A DNA stretch of 64,000 nt from Reticulitermes speratus (taxonomy: Eukaryota > Arthropoda > Insecta > Blattodea > Rhinotermitidae). This document shows, in pieces, positions 11,240-22,429 of this stretch. Location of the stretch: assembly GCA_021186555.1 (NCBI GenBank), contig JAJKFL010000003.1, forward strand, positions 46,907,908 through 46,971,907. The letters are read 5' to 3'. Within the stretch, counting starts at the first letter, position 1. Every line of letters starts with the position of its first letter. A program made the translations under genes and the position numbers. The notes beneath the pieces were generated by a model. That model was not told where the DNA came from. It saw only the letters and a list, made by a program, of their open reading frames with translations, and ran no database searches.

Positions 11240-11745
11240 TCCTACCATAGACAATATATGGCCTGAGATATTGGCAAAGCCGTAGAATAACCCACAAAAT
11301 TGCACGCAGTCACCGCCTAGAACACCATAATTTGAACAGTTCAGCTCTGAGCACCTACAATTCATACTGCTTGTAGCATGTGATACGTTGTACATCAGAA
11401 CAGGATAATAACTCTTATCCCTCCTTAGGAAGTCACCTAATGTCCGTAGCTTCTCAGACTGAACCAAGTAGCATGTCAAATCGAATTTTCATAGCCGAAA
11501 TAACCGTAGTTTTATGAAGGTTGTTGAAGCCATTCAGCGAAATTGGGAACATAAAGATGAACAGAAATTGAACTTCTTCTAAGGTAAATATAAAGAAAGC
11601 CCAATGAAATCATTGCATACAAATTTTAGCGATACCTTAACATTGTATATGTTGAGATCTGTAAAAAAAAAAACATTCGCGGAAATAGGTTTTGTTGGGC
11701 CGAAAGTAACTTCAATGGTGCCAACACCACAACGTCACAGTTTTC
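11240..11745. other. Unannotated stretch
   Basis: A 97-codon antisense frame (11186-11479) has no recognisable domain and starts inside the SINE fragment. Nothing else recognised. Confidence 0.4.
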
Positions 11746-11764
11746 CCAGCAGTCGACACATAGG

Positions 11765-11950
11765 AGTGTGACTCTTTATCTGATGCACCTGATTTTATTC
11801 TGGAGATTCACCGTTCGAGTCTCGGCTGGGACTTTTTTATCCTGAGGTACTTTCTTGTGTTTCCCTCAGTTCCTGTACACAAACTCAGGTGTAGAACTTT
11901 AAATGCCTTCTTCCATATATTTTCCATTCATTATTTGCAGTTGTACAATT
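11765..11950 (+). mobile_element. tRNA-derived SINE, family D
   Basis: B-box-like CCGTTCGAGTCTCGGC lies at about 11810-11826. It is followed by 'tttcttgtgtttccctcagttcctgtacacaaactcaggtgtagaac', a body shared with 51185-51345 and 63715-63900. The A-box is poorly preserved (around 11770-11790). Confidence 0.6.
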
Positions 11951-11964
11951 ATTCGACGCTACAT

Positions 11965-12245
11965 ATTTCGAGTTTTTTTTGTGGTGAAGGGCCCGCAGCA
12001 GATGCTACGGACGCACCCCAGTCTTAAGACTTATTGTGCAACCCTGTGATGAAGATTTTTTTTCATTTATCCTTGTAATAGAGCACAGGTGGAATAAAAT
12101 GGACACGGGAAAACGGAAGTACTTAGGGAAAACCCTGTCCCAGTGCCACTTTTTCCACCACAAATTCTCACATGACTGACCAGGGATCGAACCCGAGTCT
12201 TCGCGATGAGAGGCCGGCGACTAACTGCCTAAACCATGGCACAGT
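11965..12245 (-). mobile_element. tRNA-derived SINE, family C
   Basis: On the minus strand, A-box-like TTTAGGCAGTTAGTCGCCGG (near 12230) is followed by B-box CGGGTTCGATCCCTGG (near 12190). The body has 'tttgtggtggaaaaagtggcactgggac' and 'aagtacttccgttttcccgtg'. Copies occur at 44950-45085 (plus), 40700-40945 (minus) and 49735-49900 (minus). This is the copy with the clearest Pol III boxes in family C. Confidence 0.75.
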
Positions 12246-12249
12246 CCGT

Positions 12250-13740
12250 ATTCCGACTTACTGTTGTTCAGTAAACTACAAGTGTTACTACTTTATAAAG
12301 AAGGATATGGTTGATTGAGAGTGTAGGCCTATCGTCATCTGACTTTCATTCGGGATATAACCGGTTTGACACACTGAGTACTGTCAGTGAATGTTGATGG
12401 CTTTTAATCTCCCCTTTGAATATCAGGGTACATTTCTCAATGTACCCGTTAAATCTTGTAATTTTCTCAAATTTGTGTACAATTGAGAGATAATTTGATA
12501 GCTTGTGCAGTTGATAGAGCGTTGTGAGCACTACATGGTCATGACTCTCTCAACACAGAATATAATTTCCAACAAACAAAATTAAAATAGAGGAATTCCA
12601 CATAGATTTATTTGTTCTGTAAGTTAACCTTTATTGTGGCAATGGGTAAGATATCAGATCCTAGCATTTCGGATTGCCCTTACCAATTATTACTCTCGCA
12701 AAGCTCTATGCTCCGCTCTCTGTCTTCTGGGGCCTGTACACTAGGCCCGGTTGAGGCCCAAGTACCAAGGGATTCACTCTCTCATCACTCCTCAAATTAA
12801 AAAAGGAAACCCCGTATTCGACATGCCGTTCCAACAGGAAGACAAGGGACTATATAACAATCTATATGCAAATCAAGGATAAAAGCTTTCCAACCATATA
12901 CAAGCGTGTCTAATTTTTCTTCCTATAAAGGAATTTCGTGAAGTATTCAGCCACCGTGCGTTGTATTCTGCAGGCCCCAATTTCGAAAATCAGCCTGGAA
13001 ATTTTCTCTCCTACGTTTATCCCAAATCATCTAATCTCTTTGTGGAGCTACAGGCTGACGAGGGCCAAGACCTTCCATTATTAAGGCTTACATGTTTTAT
13101 TTATAGACAGTTTTGAATATTTTTTTTAACAGTGAAGAAGTAAGGTCGTCAGTCATAGCTGTGTTTGTTGTTAGATTCATGTATCAGAATTGGATGTCAT
13201 ACGTGAAGATTTATTCATTTTGTACCTTGTACAGTTTATTGTATCTTGTTGAATGTCACTTGTTTACGGTTATTGATTAGGGCTCACAGGACAGTGAATT
13301 GTCTGTCTCTAGCGACACAGGACAAGAGAAATGTATTCATGCCCGATAGCAACTCAAGATCCCTGTGCCGGCGCTGATCCTGTGTCTACACTACGCCACT
13401 TGCCTATGATGGTGCTGTTGTTGACCTGTAACATTTCGAAGGCTGAGGTTGATCTGATTCATACACTAAAGTCCAAACCGACGTCACAGAGTACACGTTC
13501 CGTGCCCTTTACAAAGATAAATGATAATGTAGTACAGAAAATAATCTCGTTGTTTAAATCTTAATATAGAACATCCCCGTTAGAGTATTTATCAAGTGTA
13601 TATTTTATTATTCATCAGTCACACTCAATACGTTGTATTATACACACCATATGTATAACATATCTATTGTTTTTATATACATTTATGATGTATCAAAGAT
13701 GGGAAGGGGAGATACTTCATTTAACATACAGAGTTTCCAT
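12250..13740. other. Unannotated stretch
   Basis: No gene recognised. Open frames of 61-77 codons at 12346-12531, 12612-12800 and 13331-13564 have no recognisable domains. The segment is not obviously repetitive within this window. Confidence 0.4.
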
Positions 13741-13753
13741 TTTTATGGTTTTT

Positions 13754-13815
13754 GTAAATTGCCTGAAGATGACTGTTTGCTGAGCTGACATTAGTTGCCA
13801 TTAAAAACGTGTATA
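13754..13815 (+). repeat. Possible diverged hammerhead-like or PLE-end motif
   Basis: CCTGAAGATGACTGTTTGC and a downstream ACGTGTATAATAC suggest a very diverged member of the CTGAAGATG...ACGTGTA families. The GAAA element is not preserved. Weak call. Confidence 0.2.
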
Positions 13816-13829
13816 ATACAGCTTGTTTA

Positions 13830-14605
13830 GTGTGAGTGATGAAACAATAAAACATACACTTAATCTGCGTTTATTGTAACGGTCATACGAAACACTTAGG
13901 TATACTTTTTAGAAACATGCAAGATTTTTTAATGCTACAACATGTATTAAATATTGCTACCACTAGGATTTAGAACATTAATATAGTTCATAACTTCTCC
14001 TTTCCACATGGCTTGCGTTTCATCAGTCCAATCCACTTTAAAATTCCATACAATTAAAACATTGCATTTGTAGGAAGTCGTTAAATAAACAGAGAATAAC
14101 TTGATTATTTCACTGAGATTTAATGATAATGTTGTGATTCCTCTCATGCATGCTGTCACCCAATCTAAGGATGTTCCAGCTCCAGCAAGCAGCCTAAACG
14201 TATGAAAGCTGTCCATTAACCTATCATTCATATATAAGCTTAAAAATTTAAATTCTCTCTGTATTCTGTCTCCTGTACCAGGCCATTCTTAAACTTACAG
14301 ATCCTTACACTGCGTGACGGTAATTGTCTAACACAAGCAGTCATAAAGTAATTGAAAGGCACATAGGTTTCGGTCGCTATTGTAGCCTTGACACTTGTCA
14401 ATGAAGTTATCTTTAGACATTAGCACTATTGAATCTATGAAGCTGTCTTTCAGTAACTTTTAATTCACTGCTTTCAGGTTCAGTGAAATTGTTGAGATCA
14501 AAATATCTCCTAAGTTTATAGTCTATGTGAGTTATTCAGTGGAAGGATTGTCTGTGAAAAGCACAGCTGTGAATGGATGCTCTTAAATTTTCGTGTTGAA
14601 ATGTT
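13830..14605. other. Unannotated stretch with a possible GAAACC-type motif at 14368
   Basis: At about 14368-14400 the minus strand reads CTACAATAGCGACCGAAACC, which resembles the stem II-GAAAC half of other PLE-like motifs, but the CTGANGA box is not evident. The 94-codon antisense frame at 13947-14231 has no recognised domain. Confidence 0.3.
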
Positions 14606-14611
14606 TTTTTT

Positions 14612-14902
14612 TGTGACTGCTAATTGGTTGAGACACTGCGCTACAAACCGGAAGGTAGCAGGTTCGATTCCTGATGTTATCATTGAAATTTTTCATTGAC
14701 ATAATCCTTCCGGCCGTACTATGGCCCTGTGGTCGGCTCAGCCTCTAACGGAAATGAGTACCAGGTTTATCTTCTGGGAGGTAAAGTCAGCCGGTGCTAG
14801 GTCTGACAATCTTACCACCATGTGCCGATTTTCTAGAAATTCTGAGAGCCTCAAGCTTCTGGACCCCTAAAGCCTGTCCAGACCTGGCTTTAATATTTAG
14901 AG
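14612..14902 (+). mobile_element. tRNA-derived SINE, family E
   Basis: A-box-like CTAATTGGTTGAGACACTGC and B-box GCAGGTTCGATTCCTG (about 14662-14677) are followed by a long shared body (CCTTCCGGCC, ATGAGTACCAGG, TTACCACCAT, CCTAAAGCCTGTCCAG). The copy at 30630-30917 is better preserved. Point differences are many, so this is an older insertion. An (AC)n tract begins 22 bases after its end. Confidence 0.75.
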
Positions 14903-14923
14903 CACTAGTTCCCACGAACATCC

Positions 14924-14950
14924 CACACACACACACACACACACACACGC
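14924..14950. repeat. (AC)n microsatellite
   Basis: About 13 AC units ending in CGCG, just 3' of the SINE at 14612. Confidence 0.95.
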
Positions 14951-15029
14951 GTTACTGAAATACAGTATAAACAGAACAATCAATTATGCCCTCTGTCGCA
15001 GCCTTGTATCATCAAAGGCCATCGTAATA

Positions 15030-15190
15030 TCCGGATTGGTGGGTCAGCTGGGCGCCGTAACTCTCGTGTGTAAAGCAGGACAAGGCATGAGTGCTGAAGT
15101 CTCCCGGTTCCCGTTGCTCGGCATAGACCACTCCCTTCGTCTTTCGCTAGCACATCAATAAGGAATGGTTCTTGGGTTTATACAACTCCT
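15030..15190 (+). mobile_element. Possible tRNA-like SINE head
   Basis: TGGGTCAGCTGGGCG (15041-15055) looks like an A-box and CCGGTTCCCGTTGC near 15106 like a poor B-box. The body does not match other families here, so the call is weak. Confidence 0.3.
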
Positions 15191-15194
15191 CGCG

Positions 15195-16030
15195 AGGATG
15201 GGAGTTGAATGTGTCCCTTTGTTGTTCGTGTTGCTTTTTGTTAACTTGATAACCACTCAGTATTACTGAACCTTCTTACAGTATATCTGCGCTTAACACT
15301 AATATAAAATCCATGGCTTGATAATGATAAAAGAAGAGTAAAAAATGTTGAGAACGAAAAGGCATTTAATCTTTTCGGACGGACTACGCAATTAAAATAT
15401 TTTGAACGTGATATAGCGGAGCGGATATTAAAAGCATAAATCTGAAATTTAAAATTTCTAAGGTGTTAAATTAAGACAGTAACTACAGTTAAATAAAATA
15501 CATTAGCAATTGAATTAAAATTGTATTTGAAAATGGTATTAGTATTATTACCAATGTGAATGTTCTACTATTTACATCATTACCTCATTTTTTGCTATTA
15601 TGATCTTATACTGTTAGTACTATCGAATTTGTTTGTGATTTTTACGTAATTTAGCTGATTATGTTAATTAGGACAATACAGTAACTATATTGTAGCTAAA
15701 TTAATGCACGTAACAAGTGAGGGTGCAACAGACGGTTGGATGGAATTCCTAATTCAAGCACACACAACACTGAGAATAAAAACAGGTTATGTAGCAAGCA
15801 TAGCAGATCAGGTGAACAAAACGCAGGAATGAATGTAGATGGGACGGATATGACATAACAAAAGCAAAACTTTTATGAATCTTATATGATCTGCTGACGT
15901 AAGCAATACGAGGTATTTTAAACGAGCATAGTCCATTATAAATATCTCGTATAAAAATGTCAAGAGAATTCCGTTGAGAAAGGAGACCAATATAATTCGT
16001 GTCTAACCACGTAGCCGATACTTGTATTTA
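15195..16030. other. Unannotated AT-rich stretch
   Basis: No gene or clear repeat recognised. Confidence 0.4.
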
Positions 16031-16034
16031 TCTC

Positions 16035-16110
16035 AGACTGAATCAGTAGGCCATGACATCTCTCGTGTAAAAGTTACATCCCTCTTTTCATTTTCCCTTT
16101 GTTCAACGTT
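16035..16110 (+). mobile_element. Possible SINE family D 3' fragment
   Basis: AATCAGTAGGCCATGACATC followed by a pyrimidine-rich 'ccctcttttcattttcccttt' resembles the D-family 3' block but is diverged. Confidence 0.3.
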
Positions 16111-16607
16111 CTATGAAAAATTGTGTTCAGTGTCTACAAGTAATCAGCTCTATAAGACATATTGTGTGTTTCTTCTTTATTTTCTTGTCAAAGGATGAGA
16201 TCGCAACCCAGCAGCAGGGAAAAGGTGTTTCTATGTCTTTAACATTTGTTAAGGGCGAGAAATATTTTGGAAAATACAGACTGTGTAAACTTCCAGCTGG
16301 AATAAACTTCTTTGTGCATTTTATAATTAGTACAAGAGTTTAATTAACCACAAAAATGAAACTAGGGACCTTATTTTAGGGCCCTCAGTTCATATCTGAT
16401 TACGTTTCCCTTTGATGTTTTCGTAGCTGATGGCTGCCACGAGTACCGTAATTTTACTTAGATTGTAAAAACTACTAAACATCCAATTTAAAGTATCCAA
16501 AATTCATGCAAATAAGGAATTCCAACTTCTCCGCTGAAAAATTGCTTGGTTGGGTGTAGTTTTATTTATATAATTACTTATTGTACAAAATTGGATCTTT
16601 GATTAAA

Positions 16608-16905
16608 TTTTTATCGTATATTTTGTATGGAAAAGGGCTTCTAGTTTTGTTTGTTTTTTATTTTGTATAAAACAAGTATTTTATTGTTATTTATTTCTTG
16701 TTTATTCTGTATAGAAAAAGGATTTTGGTATTTTTGTATGCTGTTTATTTTTAATGTAATAAGTATCTAATTTTTATTATTCATTTATTTATTGTTGATT
16801 TTGTACAGAACAAGTATTTTAATACTATTTACTTGTTTACTTAATTATTCATTGTTTATTTTATATAGAACAAGTGTCTTTGTGTTATACACATATGTTT
16901 ATTTT
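16608..16905. repeat. Degenerate AT-rich tandem repeat, about 45-60 bp unit
   Basis: A unit of the form TTTATTTTGTATAGAACAAG plus TATTTTA recurs at about 16610, 16660, 16700, 16740, 16795 and 16855. Spacing is irregular and there are many substitutions. It looks like an old tandem array that has decayed. Confidence 0.6.
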
Positions 16906-17109
16906 ACTCCGCTGTTACTAGCTCAGACATGACCTGTGTAACGACGAGTACTAGGATTAGTGCATAACAAACCGGAAGGAATGTAACATTATGAGGTCCT
17001 CAGTTAGATCGAGGTAATGCCGCCTGAAATAGAGGGCCCTGAAATTTCATACGACAGTAGATTTTGGAAATATTATGCAACATTCTTATATTATGAAGTT
17101 GGCTTCTTC

Positions 17110-17275
17110 GGAAATGCGACGCCGTGTAGTCTGGTGAAAAGCTACCGACGTTACGGAAGAGTTTACTGCCTCTGTCTTCAGGGTAGATAGAATAATTCTG
17201 TTGCCATGAGAATGGACATGTTAGGTTTCCCCTAAACGTCGGCGATTCTGTACCAAACTGCACGATGTCACTCTC
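17110..17275. repeat. Fold-back element, family B
   Basis: The left end reads GCGACGCCGTGTAGTCTGGT then AAGCTACCGACGTTAC and a TGCCTCTGTCTTCAGG core. The right end reads AAACGTCGGCGATTCTGTAC then CAAACTGCACGATGTCAC. The two ends are inverted relative to each other, and the right arm has lost its CTGAAGATGG core. Antisense frames crossing it are not genes. Confidence 0.7.
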
Positions 17276-17384
17276 AGAATACACTGGTCCTCACAATCAC
17301 CACCGACAGAACACAATATATAACATTTTGTATTTTTTCTGCAAATTTAAAAAAAAACATAACATGAAAATTTCGAAATCTTCT

Positions 17385-17568
17385 GGGATACGATGCTGAG
17401 TTAAATGGTAAATAGCTACTGAGTTTTTGGAGGAGTTTGCTGCCTCCATCTTCATGGCCTGTATAGTCCAAGTCCACTAATCTTGGACTGCATGGAACCT
17501 GAAGATGAAGGCAGCCATCTCCTTGGAAACATCGGTTACTATTTACCAATCTAAACGGGTTCGCATCT
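17385..17568. repeat. Fold-back element, family B, both cores present
   Basis: The left arm (inverted) has TGGTAAATAGCTACTGAG, GGAGGAGTTTGCTGCCTCC and ATCTTCATGG. The right arm has CCTGAAGATGAAGGCAGCC, TTGGAAACATCGGTTAC and TATTTACCAATCTAAACG. The arms are separated by a 40-base centre with its own short inverted repeat (AGTCCAAG...CTTGGACT). It lies only 110 bases from the previous fold-back. Confidence 0.75.
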
Positions 17569-17574
17569 CACAAT

Positions 17575-19570
17575 AACTGACTATTCAGCAACATCGCTCT
17601 AAGAAATCAAGTGTCGCAAATAATAACATCGCGAGAGTGAGAATTCTGCACCTCCCAGTTTAACTGTTCAGAAGCACAGTGGTCATTATATTTACCACCT
17701 GCTTTGACATTAAAAGGCCCTGTATTTTATGCAAAGGTTATTTGTCATATTTGTATAACTATTAGAATAAATAGAGATTATTTCCTTGCGCATTATTAAC
17801 AGGTTAGTCTTTGTAATGTGGACGAACTGGTTCCTGTGATAGCAACAAATAGAAATGAAACACTCAGCTAGGTATATCACATATTTACATAGTTCAGAAG
17901 TTTATAACAATATGACTTGGAAATATCTTATAAATAAAAATATTGTGATGGTGAGGTTCTTTGTTGTGACCTTGAGTAGGGAAATTACTCTGTCTAGTAA
18001 TGGATGTGGTACACAGAACTCGGGTCAAATTGTAGAAAATAATTATTAGTTGTTGTTCTTTTGAGCAGTACCACATAGAACGAGGCGTCTGGAGGGCAAA
18101 AGACGGGAGCTTAAGTTTGTCCAAGAACTTCTTCAATTTCCTCGTGTCAGCACGTTGTTATTGGCCTCTAGCATTGCGTGACTTAACCAACATTCATATT
18201 TTCGTGGCCTCGTTAAATACCAAATGGAGATGGAACTCGTATACAAAGACTTCTAATGAAAGCATCAAATAGGCCAAACATCTGAAGTTAAGTGCATAAA
18301 ATTCTTTCTTTTCCGTGTTCTACACATTACGTTTGATGATTGAATCAGGTTACGTTAAAAACATCATTTTGTATTTCTCTTTCTGAGATCCAGGAAACGA
18401 TATTTAGACTCATTTTTATGCTCGGTTGAGAAAACTTTAGTAGACGAAAAGAGGAAATCGAATTACCCTACGTCCCACAGCCTTGAGCACTTTCTGGTTT
18501 GTGGCTCTGGAACTGCTGCAATTTGTTTTCATTTTTCTTAAGAAGTAAACAATTTTTTCCCAGTGTTGCTGATGTAGCTCTAATGCTGCGCCTGTCGTTT
18601 CTCGGTCTAAAAGGCAAATAAGAGATTACTTATACCCTCTCAGATCGGAGACACAGGAAGAAGTCAATTTTGAGAGAGGCGTTTTGTGAACAACGCGGGT
18701 TCCGGGATGATATAAAACAATATATTTTTACAGATTTTCATTCTTATATTTCTACATCTTCTCTCTTTTGTCCTCCTTCGTCTCCCTTAATTCATCGCCT
18801 TTTCCCTTCTCCTCATCTTCATCATGATCATCTTAAAGGTCATTATTATTATCGTCATCATGATCATTATCTTCTTCTTCTGTTCATTCAGGTCTGATAG
18901 GATGGATTATAATATTCAGGCACTTTAGCTGAAACAGATTTCGGCACTCGCTTTGATTAGAAACAATACTCCAGAGGGGGCTCTCGAGCATTTCCGCAGA
19001 TATACTGTGGGAATCATAAATCGGATTTAAGTTTCTGTCAGCAGTGACTATTAATGTTACTGTCCTCTGGGGTGAGTAGTCTGGTAGGTACGTGCCGACG
19101 TCTAGTACGAACCTGCTGTGTCCGTCTACGTAGTACATGAAGTAAAATAAAAGGGAAACTGTACTTTGATCTCTGTACCTATGTACTGGTCGGACATGGA
19201 GCTGAGCGACTTTGTTTTTAATCCTGAGGGACTCCATACTGCTCACATGAAGTAGATTATTCAGCAGTGGTGTCGTCCGCTCTAAGGCGAGTAGTTGCGC
19301 GAGTAAGGATCTGTATTGCGGGAAATTAACACATAAATGAATTACTCTATAAATTTGGCCTCAATATTTATTACAAAAAAGACAAGGTAGCGCGATTTAA
19401 TTCGTATTTGCAATAGTAAAGTTGATCAAGCAGTACTGTTTATTATTGATACTGGGTAGCAAGTCTACATAGGTCAAATCTTGGCCGAGACATCGATTAA
19501 CCTTACTGAAAGCATCCGTTGTTTTCCTCATTCCATTCAAGTAAACATAGGGCCACGGCTAATTTGCTCC
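17575..19570. other. Unannotated stretch with a simple-sequence tract
   Basis: Between about 18755 and 18895 the sequence is pyrimidine-rich, then built of CATCATTATTATC-like units. Antisense frames at 17894-18136 and 18884-19246 (80 and 120 codons) have no recognised domain. A weak family B-like segment may lie at 19070-19110 (TAGTCTGGTAGGTACGTGCC). Confidence 0.4.
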
Positions 19571-19574
19571 GTAC

Positions 19575-20016
19575 CAGTGGTTCCCAAAATATGCTCCGCG
19601 GATCCCAAGGGATCCACGACCAGTTCCCAGGGGAATCGTGGATACATTTCTGTGATGGCTACTTTGACGTTTACTTATTTTTTAAATTAAAGAAATAATG
19701 TTTTGTTAAAAATAATCGAGGAACTGATTTAATTGGCGATATTTTATTTCTTATGACATTTAGAATATCTAATTAAGAAACTTCCTGTACCCGCGAAGCG
19801 AGGGACAATCATTTTAATTCAGGTCAAATCATGCAATGCATTGTTACATGTACTACTGATACGTGTTAGTATCTATCTAAAATCACTTCTGAGTTATCAA
19901 TTTTTAATTTTGGATACCTGTCATCCTGTATATTTACGTGAGGAAGGATGTAAGGATCCGTTATTATTTTTCGAAGTCAAAAGGGCTCCGTGACCAAAGC
20001 CGTTCGGGAAACAGTG
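19575..20016. mobile_element. hAT-type non-autonomous DNA transposon (MITE)
   Basis: The left end CAGTGGTTCCCAAAATATG and the reverse complement of the right end (CACTGTTTCCCGAACGGC) form imperfect terminal inverted repeats typical of hAT elements. Both subterminal regions carry GGATCC/GGCTCC-like 'ccgcggatccc' sequence. Flanks are CTCCGTAC (19567-19574) and CTCCAAAC (20017-20024), matching at 6 of 8 positions as a decayed 8-bp target duplication. No transposase is encoded. Confidence 0.7.
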
Positions 20017-20024
20017 CTCCAAAC

Positions 20025-20275
20025 CCTTCGAACTTGTTACTTTCAACCCATCATTACACGCTATATGTTTTGTGTTCCTGACAGGAGAGTTAAATAAACT
20101 ACAATTACATGAATAACATCGATTATAGGAATACTTTCGACAGGAATGGTACTCCGATACACATTTAGGAATATTTATATGCATTCTTTATCTCTCTTAC
20201 GTCCTATGTATTCTACTCAGTGACTTTATTAACCTAATGTTTGGAGAGTAGCCCTGTTAAAAATCTCGCCGCTTA
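20025..20275. other. Unannotated spacer
   Basis: Nothing recognised between the hAT element and the following conserved repeat. Confidence 0.4.
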
Positions 20276-20279
20276 TTGT

Positions 20280-20812
20280 ACGCTTTCGCAAAATTACGAA
20301 CGAGCGACTATTGACTCGTCATGTACGTCTCTCTGTCCATCCGTCTGTCCGTCCGTCTGTCAGTCGATCTGTCCATCCGCATGAAACAACTCGGCTCCTA
20401 CTCGAAGAATTTTCATGAAATTTTATATTTGAGGATATTTCGAAACTGTGTCGAGAACATTCAAGCTTCATTAAAATCTGACAAGAATAAGGGGTACGTT
20501 ACACGATGACAATATATCACGGAATTTTTTTTTAGGATGAGAAATATTTCAGACAAAGTTGTAGAGAAAATCAAGACATACATTTTGTTTTCAATACGTT
20601 TTTCCGAAAATCGTGTCGTTTATGAGATAATGTGGAAAAATATGCAGGCCATATGACAATATAATATGGCGCATGCGCATTGCATGCTGGATAACTAAGA
20701 TTACAGTTGCACACGCAGAATACGTAATCGTTTTTGCTTTTCCACTGCAAGAATGGTTACGCGAACGCGCCGCAATGTTACGTTATACGTACTTTGCCTG
20801 TCTTGTTATTCA
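20280..20812 (+). repeat. Element G, conserved long interspersed repeat
   Basis: Order of shared blocks: GCGACTATTGACTCGTC; a GTCCGTC-type microsatellite (20325-20370); ATGAAACAACTCGGCTCC; TCATTAAAATCTGACAAGAA; AGGATGAGAAATATTTCAGA; CGTGTCGTTTATGAGATAAT; AATATGGCGCATGCGCATTG; AATGGTTACGCGAACGCGCC. The copies at 37985-38508 (plus) and 58270-59165 (minus) keep the same order. In two stretches the copies share a reading frame: KQLGSYSKNFHEILYLRIFR near the start, and PLQEWLRERAAMLRYTY near the end. I do not know the family and cannot assign it a transposition class. No terminal inverted repeats or target duplications were found. Confidence 0.75.
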
Positions 20813-20819
20813 GTATTTT

Positions 20820-22320
20820 ACCGTTTCCTGTTGTTATTTCTGTTGTAGGTCCAGTTATTCAACTCAAACAACTCAAACAGAATTAGGTCAACTTCTGTAA
20901 CGAATATGGTGACACCTGACACGCTCTCAGCCTTACAAGAAAGGCACCATGCCTTTGAATTTCCACCACCTATTCATGTGTATTTTCCTGATATAGAGCG
21001 CATAAATCCCTCATTATTTGCAACTAATTAATATTGGACTTTCAACTGGAACTCCTGATACTTAATGTATATATCTGGTATATAATTATATATCTGTATT
21101 CTGGAACCACACTTCCCTGCTGTATTTCAAAGAATGACTGGCTTGGAATTCAAGCTGAAGACATATAATTGGCTCTAAGCCATCAGTAGTCCCATTGAAG
21201 TCACTAATTATGTCATTGTTTACCCCGGAGGCACTGACTACTCGTTATTGAACCGAAGGAGGTTTGGCGAACTGGACCAGGGGGAGGGAGAAGCAGATGT
21301 CTGAGGATTGGATTGCATGAAAGGAGGCGGTCCATGACGCACAGAGCGTGTGGGTTAGAAAGCGTCATGTTCGTACTCCATCCAATTCACCCTTGAATAA
21401 AGTTTGTTAAAGCATTTTTAAAAATTAATTCAAGTTGTAACTTGGAAATTTAACTAAAATATTCCATAAAATAAATCAGAATGACAAGTGGAAACACTCG
21501 TACATATAATAAAGGAACATTATTTTATCTGACAACTTGCATCATACTTCATTCATACCGTTTCTCGCGTGACGGCAGGTAACATAGCGGTCGCCGCTAT
21601 TCAAATATGCCGTGCATCAGGGTCCATTCGGTTTAGTACAATGTATTGCTCTTAGTGTTATGTTTTCACTCACCATTCTTACAGACGTTTTGGGAATTAT
21701 TTTCCGTTGACTTTCAGACACTCCTTAATCTAAGAAACGCTTTTTCATTGCACGCCGAAGTTTTATAGGTTAAGCGAGCGGACAGGAAGCGACTATTGAC
21801 AGTTGTCATGTAAATTTTTATCCCTATAACAATAAGGTATATCGTATCATAAATTATTCACTTATGGTTACTAACGCTGCCTGTAACTCCGGGTGTATAA
21901 CGTTGGGTGGTAAGGTAATAACTGACTAATATTTTGGAAGGAATGTGGTAGAAATAGTCGTCTTCTAAATTTATGTCTTATCCTGACATTTTCTTGGAGG
22001 GACTGCAGAAAATTACAGAAAACGTCAGTCATGATAGTTGTTCTCCAAGACAAGATACGAACCCGGGACTTCGAAAACACAGAGAAGGAGTACTATCCAG
22101 TGAACAGCGGTGTTTGTTCGCTACATCAAATTTCATCCAACAACCCATAACAGTTGAGATATGTGAGGTTCTCACAGCGGTGTTGCTGAAGATTCAAGTC
22201 TCTTGTAATGTTACGTCGTTTCGACTTGTAACGTTAACTGACACTTCGAAAGATTGTAATGCCTTCACCGTCCGTGTCAAGCAGTCAAAATGTGGAGTTG
22301 GACTTCTTGATATCGACAAT
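20820..22320. other. Unannotated stretch; partial element G start at 21770-21810
   Basis: AGCGAGCGGACAGGAAGCGA followed by CTATTGACAGTTGTCATG at about 21770-21810 resembles the first block of element G. The 146-codon frame at 21973-22413 ends in a family B repeat and is not a credible gene. Confidence 0.4.
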
Positions 22321-22324
22321 CCAT

Positions 22325-22420
22325 TTCCACTTCCTGGACTGTTTGGCTTCGGATATGAAAACAGTACGATCCTTCAAAACGTCGGCAACTATTTACCACT
22401 CGACAAGGCCTAACATCCCT
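22325..22420 (+). repeat. Family B right-arm copy
   Basis: TTCAAAACGTCGGCAACTAT then TTACCACTCGACAAGGCC and TAACATCCCTG, the outward half of the family. The left arm is not recognised. Confidence 0.6.
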
Positions 22421-22429
22421 GAAGGCTTG

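Noticed and set aside
18884-19246. 120-codon antisense frame
   Set aside because: No domain, no homologous frame elsewhere in the window, and a low-complexity start.
21973-22413. 146-codon open frame
   Set aside because: Its last part is a family B repeat arm and the rest has no recognisable domain; an overlapping frame on the same strand is equally long-lived by chance.
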